Shown here piece by piece: positions 50,901-59,716 of a stretch of 64,000 bases of DNA. The notes under the pieces are model-generated. The model had not been told where the DNA came from and did not search any database. It worked only from the letters and a program-made list of their open reading frames with translations. Made by a program: the position numbers and the translations under genes. Origin of the DNA: CAYWRO01 sp964460345 (GTDB taxonomy: Bacteria; Planctomycetota; Phycisphaerae; Phycisphaerales; UBA1924); NCBI GenBank assembly GCA_964460345.1, contig CAYWRO010000003.1, positions 1-64,000 on the forward strand. Direction: 5' to 3'. Positions within the stretch are counted from its first letter, which is position 1, and each line of letters begins with the position of its first letter.

Positions 50901-53900
50901 TGGCCGCGGACACGGAGTTGCTCCTCAACGGAGACATCACCGTCGACGGACCGGTGGATCTGCGGACAAACGTTTCCTCCCTCACGCTCTCCGGGAACCG
51001 CACGATTAACACGAGCGGCGCACCGGCTGGGGCCGGGGCGATTGCGCTGCAGGGGCTGGCAAGCAACACGACCCTGACGCTGACGGCCCAAGCGGCCAGC
51101 CCGATCACGCTCGGCGCCGTTGACGTCGATACGCTGAACCTCACGGGCGGCGCGCTCACCCTGCTGGGGAACGTCACCAGCGACTCGGCACTGGATTTCA
51201 CCAACGTCGGCAACATCGTGCTCGGCGGTGCGGTGACGATTACCGCGGCGGACTCCGACGGAGGCAACGCGCCGCAGAACATCACGTTCGACGCGGCGAA
51301 CGTTTTCACCGGCGCGCACAACCTGACGATTGATGGCGACACCGTGACGCTCTTCGGTGTCGGCAACGGCACGAGCGACCCGACCGCCCTGACCGTCGCG
51401 GCGGACACCGTCTTGAACCTGAACGGCGACGTGACGGTGGATGGCGCCGTCGACCTGCGGACGGGCGTGGCGTCGCTGAATCTCGTCGGCAACCGCACAA
51501 TCAATACCAGCGGTGCTGGCGCCGGGGCGGGCACGATCATGCTCCGCGGTCTGACAAGCGCCTCGGCGCTCACGCTCAATGCGCAGTCGAGCAGCGCCAT
51601 CACGCTCGGGTCGGTTGATGTCGATGCGCTGACCCTGCTCGCGGGCGGCACGCTCAACCTGCTCGGCGACATTACTTCGGACGCCGCGTTGAACTTCTCC
51701 AACGTCGGTCAGATCGTCCTCGGCGCTCCGGTGACCATTACTGCACGCGATTCGGACGCCGGCAACGCTGCGCGCAACATCACGTTCGACTCCGGGAACA
51801 CGATCACCGGAGCGCAGGCGCTGGCAATCGACGGCGACACCGTGACGCTTCCGCAGATTGGCAACGGCGCTGCGGACCCGACAACGCTGGCGGTGTCCGC
51901 CGAGACATCTCTGGTTCTCACCGGCAACATCACCGTGGACGACGCCGTTGATCTGCGCTCCAACGTGGCGGCGATCACTCTCACGGGCAATACCACGATC
52001 GACACGACCGGCGGGACGAACGCCGCCATCTCGCTCGCGAACACCGCGGGCGACTTCAACCTTGCCCTGGTGGGTGACGCCGGCAGCGCCCTGACGCTGG
52101 GCGCGACGGATGTCAACGGGCTTGCCCTGACCGGCGGGACCGTCAGCCTGAACGGAGATATCACCAGCGACACGGCACTGGATTTCACGAATGCCGGTGC
52201 GATCAACTTCGCCGGCCCCACGACCATCGCGGCGGGAGACGGCGGCGCCGCCCAGAACATCACCTTTGACGCCGCGAACGTGATCACCGGGGATGATGCG
52301 CTGACGCTGAATGGCGCCGCCGTCACCCTCTTCGACGTCGGCAACGGCGTCGCGGATCCGACTGCTCTTTCTGTTACGGCCACGACGCTCAGCCTCAACG
52401 GCGACATCACCGTGGACGGAGCGGCCGACCTGCGTTCCAACGTCGGCGCGATCACGCTGGGAGCGAACGCTGGCGTCGACGTCTCCGGCGGGACGAACGC
52501 GGCAATCATGCTGGCGGACGTCACAGGCGACTTCGACCTCACGCTGACTGGCGATGGCGGCGGCAGCGCACTGACGCTCGGCGCGGTTGATGTCAATGCG
52601 CTCGCCCTCACGGGCGGGGCGCTCTCCCTCAATGGAAACATCACCAGCGATTCGGCGCTGGACTTCACGAACGTCGAGGCGATTTCCTACACGGGCGATG
52701 TCACGATTACGGCCCGTGACGGCGGCACTGCTGCGGATATCACGACGGATGCGGCGAACGTCTTCACGGGCACGGGCGCCCTGGCCTTCAACGGCGACAA
52801 TCTCACGTTGAACCAGATCGGCTTCGGTGGAACAAACCCGTCGTCGGTTGACATTGCCGCAGACGGGACGGTCACGCTCGCCGGCACGGTCAACAGCGCC
52901 GGCGATATCACGCTTCGTCCTGGAACGGCCGGAACGACCATTGGTCTGCACGATGGGACGGGCACGTTCTCCGTCAGCGCGGCCAGCCTCGGCCAGCTTG
53001 CAACGACCGGGTCGGTGATCATCGGGGATGCGGCCAGCGGTGCGATCAACGTGGCCGGCAGCGGCTTCATCGACCTGAGCGGCACCGGCTTCGACCTCAC
53101 CCTTCGCGGTGATTCGGTCACGTTCAACACGGGCGCCAACAACGGGATTCAACTCGCGGCCGACCGGACGCTCACGATTGAGACCTCGGGGGGCGGCGTT
53201 CTCACCAATGGCGGCGCGAATCTCGACGTCATCATCGCCGGTCCCAACGGATCGCTCGTCATCGATGCCGCCGATGCGATCGCCACGTCGCCCGATGCCC
53301 TCTCCACGCAGGTGGCCCGCCTGGCGGCGGCTGCTTCGGCCGGCGGCGTGTTTGTCACGAACACCGGCGGTCTCACCATCGCGAGCATTAACGGCGTGAA
53401 CGGCGTCACCGCGGGGTCCAACGGGGACATTTCGATCACCGCGGCAAGCCCGGTCGTGGTGGATGCGCCGGTTTCCGCGACTGGCTCCGGCGAGGTGTCC
53501 ATCCGAGCCGCGGGCGGTGACACAGGCGATCTGACCGTCAACGCGCCCATCACCAGTGAGTCTGGTGACATCAGCCTCTTCGCGGACAACGACGCCGTCT
53601 TCACGGCGGCCGGCGACGTCACCAGCACTTCGGGCGCGATCAACGCCGCCGCGGACTTTGACCTGACCAACAGCGGCGGCCCCGGTACGGGCGGCTCACT
53701 GACGATGGCGGATGGAACGGTCTTCACGACGGGCGGGAACATCGCCCTCTCGTCCGACGGCGACCTGACGGTCGGTTCGCTCGTTGCCACCGATGGTGGT
53801 GCGAACGTGGACATCACGACCGTTGCCGGTGACATTCTCGACGGCAACGACGACACGGCCGGCAACAACGTGACCCACGCCGCCGGCGCGGGGGTGACGA

Positions 53901-56900
53901 CGCTGACGGCCAGTGCAGGCGCTGTCGGCGGCGGCGGCAACGGCCTTGAACTGGAACTGAACGGTTCCAGCCTTGATGTCGCCGCGCAGGACGGGCTTGC
54001 CCTGGCGGTGGCCGGAGACCTCTCCGGCGCCTTCACCATCACGAACGGGTTCCTGAACCTGACGGCCGACGGCACGATCGCGACCACCGGGGCTTGGCTT
54101 GCCGATTCGATCTCCATCAGCGCCGGCGATGTCTCGATCGGCCATGCGGTCGCCGGCACAACCTCCGTGACGATCGATCTGAACGCTCCCGGCACCATCG
54201 GGGTCGGCGATGCGACCGGCGATCTGACGATCACCGGCGCGGAACTCGAGCTCATCACCACCCCGACGCTGACGATCGGCGGTGCGAACACCACCGCCAT
54301 GACCGTCGACAACGTGACGGCGGCCCAGAGCAATAACGCCGACCTCGTGATCCTCGCGGCGGCCGGAGACGTCACCTTCAACGGAACGGCGTCGACCTTC
54401 AACGCGCTGTCGGTGCAGGCCAACGACGGGGCGACGGTGGAGGTCGATCTGACCACTGATACCGGCGCCTTGACGCTGAATGGCGACGCCAACGACACGG
54501 CGGATGGGTTCGACGGGCTGACCATTGCTCCGGGAGTGGCCGTGACGGCGGCCGGAGACCTCACCACCGCGGCAACCACAGGCGGCGTGAGCATCGGTGA
54601 CGGCGCGACGCTCGCCTCCGGCGGAACGGTGACGCTTGAGGATGCGACGGTTGCCCAGGGCGCTCTCACCGTCGAGGCGATCGACGGCATCACCATTTCG
54701 GGCGGGCTCGCGGCCGCCAATGGAGCCGCCACGCTCGACGCCGACTCTGACGCAGACGGGGCGGGCACGCTCACCGTGGCCAGCGGCGGCTCGATCGACG
54801 CCTCGGGCCAGGCACTGACGCTCGCCGCTGCGGACATGGACCTGCTGGGCTCGGTCACGGCGACCGGCGGATCGCTCGAGATTCTGCGGAGCGGCTCAGG
54901 CTCGATTGGGCTGGGCGACGCCGCAGGCGACCTGCGGCTGGACAACACGGATCTGGCCAACATCATCGCCGATGATGCAACGATCGGCGGCGCGAGCGTC
55001 ACGGCTCTGACGGTCGACAACGCCGCGGTGCCGAACGTCACCGGCACCCTCACGCTCGACGCCACGGGCGGCGCGGCCACCTTTGAAAACGGCGACTCCT
55101 CCTTCGGCGGGGCGCTCGATGTGGTCGCCACGGCCGTCACTTTCAATGCGGGCGTGACGACCGCCGGATCGCTCACTGCCACGAGCGATCAGGATCTGGA
55201 GATCGGCGGCGTCACCCTGGTCAGCGGCGGGGCGATGAACCTGAACAGCGTCGGCGGCGACATCGTCCTCAGCGGGGCTGATGGCTCCACCGCCACGCTG
55301 GACGTCAACGCGGACACCGACCTGACGCTCGGCACGGTCGTCACGACAGGGGCGAACAACCCCAACCTGACCGTCGAGAGTGACGGCGGGGTCACGCTGG
55401 CCGATGTGGACCTCGGGGCCGGCATCCTCAGCGTGATTGTCGATGCCAACGACAACGGCGCGGCGGCGGCGACCCTTGCCGGGGTGACCGCCGGCGGCAT
55501 CGCCGCCACGGGCGGCGCGGGTGACACGCTGACGCTGGCCTCCCCGGTCAGCACATCCACGACGGCCGGTGTTTCGCTCACCGCCGAGACGGTGAATCTG
55601 AACTCCGACATTGTCACGACCGGCGGGGGCGGCGTGGGGGTCACCAACTCGGGCACGCTCACCGTCGCCCAGGGCGTTGCCCTCACGCTCGACGGCGCAT
55701 TCGGTCAGGCCGGCGGCGGGCCCGTCTCCTGGGGCGGACTGCTCATCACGACGGATGACAGCGTCTTCTTCACCGGGCCCATCACGTTGACGGCGGACTC
55801 CAGCCTCAACACCGGCGCCGGCGGCGGCGACGTGAACTTCGGCGGGTCAATCAACGGAGACTTCTCCCTGGATGTCGCGGCAGGCACCGGCGTGGTCTCC
55901 TTCGCTGCGGCGGTTGGAGACGTCACGCCGCTGAGCGGGCTGAACGTGGTCTCCTCGGGCGGCCTCGACTTCGGTGGCGACGTCGCGGCGGATGATGAGG
56001 GGATCTCCCTGGCCACCTCGGGCCCCGTCACCCTGAACCGCACCTTCACCACGACCAACGGCGGTGACTTCACGATTGACAACACGGGGGCGCTGACGAT
56101 CGACCCCGCCGCCGTTTTCGCCCTGACGGGCGACTTCATCCAGTCCGGGACCGGGCCGGTCACGCTTTCCGGCGATTTCGGCACGGCCGGCCGCCGGTCG
56201 ACCTTTAACGGGGCGGTCACGCTCACCAGCGACGTCGTCCTCCGCGGCTCGGAGTTCACATTTGGCGGCACCGTGGATTCTGATTCCGCGGCCACGCCGC
56301 GGTCGGTCGCATTCGAAACCAGCGACCTGACGATCATCTCCGCGGCTATGGGCGAGACAAACCCGCTGCGCAGCTTTACGAGCAGCACCACGGGCGTCAC
56401 GCGGCTGGCCGGCTCCGTGGTCACGACCTCCGGGAGCACCTTCCGCAATCCGGTCGTGCTCACCGGCGACGCCGTGGTCATGGACACCGGCGCGGATTCG
56501 GCGGGCGTGTTCTTCAACAGCACGATCGACGGCGATGGCGGCGGGGCGCGGAATCTGACCGTTCTGGTCAACAACCAGAACGCCGCCAATGACGCGGAGA
56601 TCCCGGTGATCCGCTTTGGCGCCGATGTCGGCGCCACCCAGGCGCTCGGCTCCCTGCTGCTGAACTTCTCCCAGGCGGCCGGGTTTGTGCCGCGGGCGAA
56701 CGTTCCGCTGGTGGCGACCATCACGGCACAGCCGCTGGATGCCAACGGCAACCCCATCCCGCTCAACGCGCTGCCGACCTTCGGCATCACGTTCAACACC
56801 ACCGGCGACTTCCGGATGGGTCAGAACGAGAAGCTCACCGTGCTGGGCGACCTGACCATCAACAGCAGCGGCGGCACCGTGCGGATTGGCGATGTCACGG

Positions 56901-57910
56901 CCCTCCGGACGCTCGCCATCAACGCCCCCACCATCCGAGTGCTCTCCCGATCAGGGGCGCGACTGCTCGCTCGCGACGGATCCTCCGCCCAGGAAGACGC
57001 GGACGCGGGAACGGATCTCGTGGTCGGCGAGTCCATCACGTTCTCGACCGCCCCTTCGGTCGAAGGCGGCGGGACGGTGCGTCTGACCACCCCCACCGGC
57101 GGCAACATCTCCCCCGTGTCGGACGGCTTCATCGGGCTGGCCTTCGAGGGTGAGTTCGTTCCGCAACTCTTCGTGCTTCAGTCCGACCCGACCCGCCTGC
57201 TCGACCTGCGGGCCGAGGGTGTGTCGACCCAGAACATCGCCCAGGCCATCGCCGGCGCCGTGCCGCGCGAAACCAGGGCCAACGACGTCGGGCAGAACAC
57301 CACCGTCTCGCAGGGCCAGCTCGAGCGGCTGGAGCAGATCGGCATCTACCCGCGCGACCTCTCTCCCCGTGAACTGGTCGAGTTCCTCTCCGGCCGGGCC
57401 CTCTACTACGACTACCCGCGGAAGGCGGACCCGGGCGCAGCGGACTATCAGGTCACCAAGCGCCGCCTCAGCGCCGAGCGCATCACGGCTCTTCTGGACC
57501 TGTACGACGAGGTCTTCCGCGAGCCTGCCGTGGATCCCGCCACGGGCCGGACCGAGGTGGATGAACTGGGCCATCCGGTACTGATGGACCGGGCCCAGCA
57601 GATCAGCCAGAGCCTTGGCGAAGCGGCGAGCGCCTACCGGATGGAGACCGGCGCCGGTCGAATCGATCCGATCGCACTGCGGGCCTTCATTGAGGCGAGC
57701 CCGGACTATGCCCAGCTTGCCGCGGACCTCGACAACGTCGGCCGCTTCCTCGACGCCCTCGATCAGGTCGGGCTGAGCCGGCGTGAGACGCTGAACGCCC
57801 GCCTGGCGATCCTTCAGAAGCTTGCGCCGCCGAGCCTCGGCGTCGGCGCCACGGGGGCGGCGACCCTGGAAGAGATGATCCGCGGCGAGCGGGCCGTGGA
57901 GGTGCAATAA
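47984..57910 (+). CDS. Giant TpsA/filamentous-haemagglutinin-like exoprotein
   Basis: 3308 residues. A long signal region (residues 1-41, ending LALCAPALA) is followed by a TPS secretion domain: FARQGDLTVIHAANNTIIDY, FNIAQHETVQFVQPG, TARVLNRVYGELPTHIDG and FANPAGIYFGGQAI, which resembles the NPNGI motif of haemagglutinins. It continues to VDLRAAKGAWGELLLDPTNI near residue 410. The filament (residues about 410-3040) is beta-helix-like, Gly/Ala/Thr/Asn/Asp-rich and almost free of Cys and Trp. It contains six tandem repeats of about 165 residues (655-1635). The last about 265 residues are helical and charged (GQLERLEQIGIYPRDLSPRELVEFL in part) and are not beta-helix-like. It should be exported by the upstream TpsB. 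GGGAG 6 nt upstream supports ATG 47984. Confidence 0.9.
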   Translation: MVSSVEVKPVNVGRVVGLSLGKFAYVGGVLGLLALCAPALAGPEGENVVAGSAQFARQGDLTVIHAANNTIIDYASFNIAQHETVQFVQPGATARVLNRVYGELPTHIDGTLSANGMVYFANPAGIYFGGQAIVNVGGLVAAAGTITNTDFLSGIDHFTNMSGTVENLGTIHAQTVHLVGRHVVNRGTVISPGGLVTMTAGEDVYLGKRDGHLFVRIEGGALAGKDSAGVENTGTVNAAGGRAVMMAGDMAGLAIKQAGSVKAADVHIEGTGKGEVRVTGTLDASDNFFGHGGSVTVTGERVSLDDALVDVSGTFGGGSVRIGGDYQGKGDLRASDLTFVSSDSRINADATISGDGGSVILWSDGLTAFGGDISARGGKAGGDGGFVEVSGKRHLIYQGKVDLRAAKGAWGELLLDPTNIIVDDANIETADLTAVDEFSDPNIAGNGSNNTILDVDAINNAAAMANVTLQATNDITFDAPISTVNDNVSITAVAGNDIIVNQTITLRGGNISFTANSSAAGGGQTGSGSIDINAALSTAGGGVTGGEIILLVDGGTGSINLGADLSTAGGTVTLNNDAVALTGNVVIDTDPAGGTDAAGDIIFAGNSLTTGAFTLALNAAADGGGASGGVNLGAVDGATGLTVSGDNLALRGDLNVDGPIDLRSGLTSITLFDNEQVGQAGTGTQIDSTGGSDAAISLANTSGDFDLEIIGDAASAITLGVVDVNSLDVTGGAVSLNGNLTADTSIDFSGAGAIALGGNRTITANDAGTPGSITFGAGNVITGANALTIDGGAVTLHQIGNGVADPTALAVKATTLTLHDSITVDGSVDLRTNVGAITLADNVAINNTGGTNAPISLANTTGNFNLELTGDAGSALTLGATDVNGLDLTGGTLSLNGNITSDTALSFVDVGAISYAGATTIRAADSDNGNASQDITFDAGNVITGTSPLTIDGDTITLFAVGNGTTDPNALAVAADTELLLNGDITVDGPVDLRTNVSSLTLSGNRTINTSGAPAGAGAIALQGLASNTTLTLTAQAASPITLGAVDVDTLNLTGGALTLLGNVTSDSALDFTNVGNIVLGGAVTITAADSDGGNAPQNITFDAANVFTGAHNLTIDGDTVTLFGVGNGTSDPTALTVAADTVLNLNGDVTVDGAVDLRTGVASLNLVGNRTINTSGAGAGAGTIMLRGLTSASALTLNAQSSSAITLGSVDVDALTLLAGGTLNLLGDITSDAALNFSNVGQIVLGAPVTITARDSDAGNAARNITFDSGNTITGAQALAIDGDTVTLPQIGNGAADPTTLAVSAETSLVLTGNITVDDAVDLRSNVAAITLTGNTTIDTTGGTNAAISLANTAGDFNLALVGDAGSALTLGATDVNGLALTGGTVSLNGDITSDTALDFTNAGAINFAGPTTIAAGDGGAAQNITFDAANVITGDDALTLNGAAVTLFDVGNGVADPTALSVTATTLSLNGDITVDGAADLRSNVGAITLGANAGVDVSGGTNAAIMLADVTGDFDLTLTGDGGGSALTLGAVDVNALALTGGALSLNGNITSDSALDFTNVEAISYTGDVTITARDGGTAADITTDAANVFTGTGALAFNGDNLTLNQIGFGGTNPSSVDIAADGTVTLAGTVNSAGDITLRPGTAGTTIGLHDGTGTFSVSAASLGQLATTGSVIIGDAASGAINVAGSGFIDLSGTGFDLTLRGDSVTFNTGANNGIQLAADRTLTIETSGGGVLTNGGANLDVIIAGPNGSLVIDAADAIATSPDALSTQVARLAAAASAGGVFVTNTGGLTIASINGVNGVTAGSNGDISITAASPVVVDAPVSATGSGEVSIRAAGGDTGDLTVNAPITSESGDISLFADNDAVFTAAGDVTSTSGAINAAADFDLTNSGGPGTGGSLTMADGTVFTTGGNIALSSDGDLTVGSLVATDGGANVDITTVAGDILDGNDDTAGNNVTHAAGAGVTTLTASAGAVGGGGNGLELELNGSSLDVAAQDGLALAVAGDLSGAFTITNGFLNLTADGTIATTGAWLADSISISAGDVSIGHAVAGTTSVTIDLNAPGTIGVGDATGDLTITGAELELITTPTLTIGGANTTAMTVDNVTAAQSNNADLVILAAAGDVTFNGTASTFNALSVQANDGATVEVDLTTDTGALTLNGDANDTADGFDGLTIAPGVAVTAAGDLTTAATTGGVSIGDGATLASGGTVTLEDATVAQGALTVEAIDGITISGGLAAANGAATLDADSDADGAGTLTVASGGSIDASGQALTLAAADMDLLGSVTATGGSLEILRSGSGSIGLGDAAGDLRLDNTDLANIIADDATIGGASVTALTVDNAAVPNVTGTLTLDATGGAATFENGDSSFGGALDVVATAVTFNAGVTTAGSLTATSDQDLEIGGVTLVSGGAMNLNSVGGDIVLSGADGSTATLDVNADTDLTLGTVVTTGANNPNLTVESDGGVTLADVDLGAGILSVIVDANDNGAAAATLAGVTAGGIAATGGAGDTLTLASPVSTSTTAGVSLTAETVNLNSDIVTTGGGGVGVTNSGTLTVAQGVALTLDGAFGQAGGGPVSWGGLLITTDDSVFFTGPITLTADSSLNTGAGGGDVNFGGSINGDFSLDVAAGTGVVSFAAAVGDVTPLSGLNVVSSGGLDFGGDVAADDEGISLATSGPVTLNRTFTTTNGGDFTIDNTGALTIDPAAVFALTGDFIQSGTGPVTLSGDFGTAGRRSTFNGAVTLTSDVVLRGSEFTFGGTVDSDSAATPRSVAFETSDLTIISAAMGETNPLRSFTSSTTGVTRLAGSVVTTSGSTFRNPVVLTGDAVVMDTGADSAGVFFNSTIDGDGGGARNLTVLVNNQNAANDAEIPVIRFGADVGATQALGSLLLNFSQAAGFVPRANVPLVATITAQPLDANGNPIPLNALPTFGITFNTTGDFRMGQNEKLTVLGDLTINSSGGTVRIGDVTALRTLAINAPTIRVLSRSGARLLARDGSSAQEDADAGTDLVVGESITFSTAPSVEGGGTVRLTTPTGGNISPVSDGFIGLAFEGEFVPQLFVLQSDPTRLLDLRAEGVSTQNIAQAIAGAVPRETRANDVGQNTTVSQGQLERLEQIGIYPRDLSPRELVEFLSGRALYYDYPRKADPGAADYQVTKRRLSAERITALLDLYDEVFREPAVDPATGRTEVDELGHPVLMDRAQQISQSLGEAASAYRMETGAGRIDPIALRAFIEASPDYAQLAADLDNVGRFLDALDQVGLSRRETLNARLAILQKLAPPSLGVGATGAATLEEMIRGERAVEVQ
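49949..52890 (+). repeat. Six tandem ~490-bp coding repeats in tpsA
   Basis: The recurring core VDG-DLR begins at 49949, 50453, 50942, 51437, 51935 and 52412, giving unit lengths of 504, 489, 495, 498 and 477 bp, all multiples of three. Each unit also contains SLNGNITSD-like, NITFDA-like and GNG-DPTAL-like blocks in the same order. The units are diverged at the DNA level, so they are old duplications, although the in-frame lengths and shared words could still allow recombination. A seventh, degraded copy may begin near 52890. Confidence 0.8.
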
Positions 57911-58032
57911 ACGGAGTTTTCAAGATAAGAACACGCGGCGTGATCGCCGATTGAAGGTTGCGATAACAACGGATGTGAGGCATCTTTGTTCATGCCCCCG
58001 AGGTAAAAGCGTCGAGTGTTCGGAAAGGCCGC

Positions 58033-59127
58033 ATGAGCGCGTTTGACGTTGACAAAATGCTGGCGCCCATCGCCGGAGACGATCCCTGCGGGGAGGATCT
58101 GGCGTACGACCCGGCCTATGCCGAGTTGGAGCGGTCGGCCCAGGGGACGGCCGAGCAGCAGGTCGGCGACTCGGTCATCGAGGCCCAGGAGCCGAACTGG
58201 AAAGAAGTCAAGCGACAGTCACAGGAACTTCTTGCCCGCAGTAAGGACCTGAGACTCTGCCTGTATCTGGCGCTCGCTTCCATCCGGACCGACGGGCTGG
58301 AAGGCCTCCGGGACGGCAGCGCCCTGCTTCATGGGCTGGTGGAGCGTTACTGGGACGGCTTCTACCCCAAGCTCGATCCTGATGACGGCAACGATCCGCT
58401 CGAGCGGATGAACATCATCTCGGCCCTGGCGGCCCCCATGGAGAGCTTTGGCGATCCGATGATGTTCCTGAAGCGGATCAGCGAGATTCCGCTGACGAAC
58501 TCCCGACAAGCAGGTCGCTTTTCACTCCGCCAACTCCGCATCGCCACGGGCGAGATCTCCAGCCCGGCCGGACACGACGGCCCCGATGCCGCGCTCATCA
58601 ACGCGGCGGTCGAGGATACATCGACCGAGGATCTGCAGGCGGCGGCAGCCGCTGTCGCCCAGGCGGAAGAGAACTTCCGGGCGCTGGACGCCCTCCTGAC
58701 CGAGCGGGTCGGCGCGTCCGCCGCGGCGAACATCGACGGATTGCACAAGTTGCTGGGGGATCTCTCGAAGACCCTGGCCGGGTGGCTTTCCCAGCGCGGT
58801 TATGGCAGCGGAGCGGCGGAGGGAGATGGCGCGGCCGTCGGCGCAGAAGGAGGCAACGGCACGGCCGCGGGGTCAGGCGGCGGTGGTGGGGGTGGTCCAG
58901 CGCCGCTGTCCGGAGAGATTCGCTCTGCTCAGGATGTTCTTCTGGCGTTCGACAAGATTTGTCGTTACTATGAATCGAGCGAGATCTCCAGCCCTGTGCC
59001 GCTCTTTGTAAAGGGCGCCCGCCGGCTGGTTTCAAAGAGCTTTGTCGAGATCAATCGAGTTCTGACCCCGGATGCCGTGCGCCTGATCGAGCAGATCAGC
59101 GGAACGACGGATGGGGAGAGTTCATGA
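58033..59127 (+). CDS. tssA: T6SS baseplate/sheath cap protein TssA
   Basis: 364 residues. The ImpA N-terminal domain is recognisable: DKMLAPIAGDDPCGEDLAYD, WKEVKRQSQELLARSKDLRL, and GLVERYWDGFYPKLDPDDGN at residues about 100-120. A Gly/Ala-rich linker (nt about 58801-58905) follows. The C-terminal domain has AFDKICRYYESSEISSPVPL and KGARRLVSKSFVEIN, typical of one TssA class. TssA coordinates tube and sheath polymerisation. GGAAAGG just upstream supports ATG 58033. It is 122 bp downstream of tpsA on the same strand, and the T6SS genes continue without strand change. Confidence 0.88.
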   Translation: MSAFDVDKMLAPIAGDDPCGEDLAYDPAYAELERSAQGTAEQQVGDSVIEAQEPNWKEVKRQSQELLARSKDLRLCLYLALASIRTDGLEGLRDGSALLHGLVERYWDGFYPKLDPDDGNDPLERMNIISALAAPMESFGDPMMFLKRISEIPLTNSRQAGRFSLRQLRIATGEISSPAGHDGPDAALINAAVEDTSTEDLQAAAAAVAQAEENFRALDALLTERVGASAAANIDGLHKLLGDLSKTLAGWLSQRGYGSGAAEGDGAAVGAEGGNGTAAGSGGGGGGGPAPLSGEIRSAQDVLLAFDKICRYYESSEISSPVPLFVKGARRLVSKSFVEINRVLTPDAVRLIEQISGTTDGESS

Positions 59128-59204
59128 CGGTTCTGGCGCCGGCTCGGCGCGAGGATCAGTTGCAATGGTGGCTGTAGGGGCGGGTTAGAAGCGAGGGTTT
59201 GGCG

Positions 59205-59714
59205 ATGGCAAAGGCGAGCAGTCAGAAGTTCATAGCGCGGAATCGTGCGCCGCGGGTGCAGATTGAGTACGACCTGGAGCTCTACGGCGCGGAGAAGCAG
59301 ATCAATCTGCCCTTCGTCATGGGCGTCATGGCGGACCTGTCCGGCAAGCCGGAGGAGGCGCTGGCCCCCGTTGCGGATCGCAAGTTCCTCGAGATCGACG
59401 TCGACAACTTCGACGACCGCCTCAAGGCCAGCAAGCCGCGCGTGGCATTTCAGGTTCCCAACACGCTCACGGGTGAGGGGAACATGTCGGTCGACATTAC
59501 GTTCGAGAGCATGGACGACTTCTCGCCCGCGGCGATCGCCCGCAAGGTCGATTCGCTGAACAAGCTGCTGCAGGCGAGGACGCAGCTGTCGAACCTGCTG
59601 TCCTACATGGACGGCAAGACGGGTGCGGAGGAGCTGGTTGGCAAGGTGCTCAAGGATCCGGCGCTGCTCCAGGCGCTGGCGTCGGCGCCCAAGCAGAACG
59701 GTGAGGAGGCCTGA
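59205..59714 (+). CDS. tssB: T6SS contractile sheath small subunit TssB
   Basis: 169 residues. The start QKFIARNRAPRVQIEYDLEL, INLPFVMGVMADLSG and KFLEIDVDNFDDRLKASKPR are characteristic of TssB/VipA. The end has DSLNKLLQARTQLSNLLSYM and a short helix before the C-terminus. TssB pairs with TssC to build the contractile sheath. GAGGG at 59193-59197 supports ATG 59205. The stop is 2 bp before the tssC start. Confidence 0.95.
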   Translation: MAKASSQKFIARNRAPRVQIEYDLELYGAEKQINLPFVMGVMADLSGKPEEALAPVADRKFLEIDVDNFDDRLKASKPRVAFQVPNTLTGEGNMSVDITFESMDDFSPAAIARKVDSLNKLLQARTQLSNLLSYMDGKTGAEELVGKVLKDPALLQALASAPKQNGEEA

Positions 59715-59716
59715 TC

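Noticed and set aside
49949..52890. CRISPR-like array
   Set aside because: The repeats are about 490 bp, in-frame, diverged and translate to a regular protein; there are no short identical repeats with unique spacers.
50549..55182. Two long minus-strand frames opposite the tpsA repeats (867 and 677 codons)
   Set aside because: They exist because the coding repeats are stop-poor on the other strand. The translation is Ser/Pro/Arg/Val low-complexity with no start context or domain.
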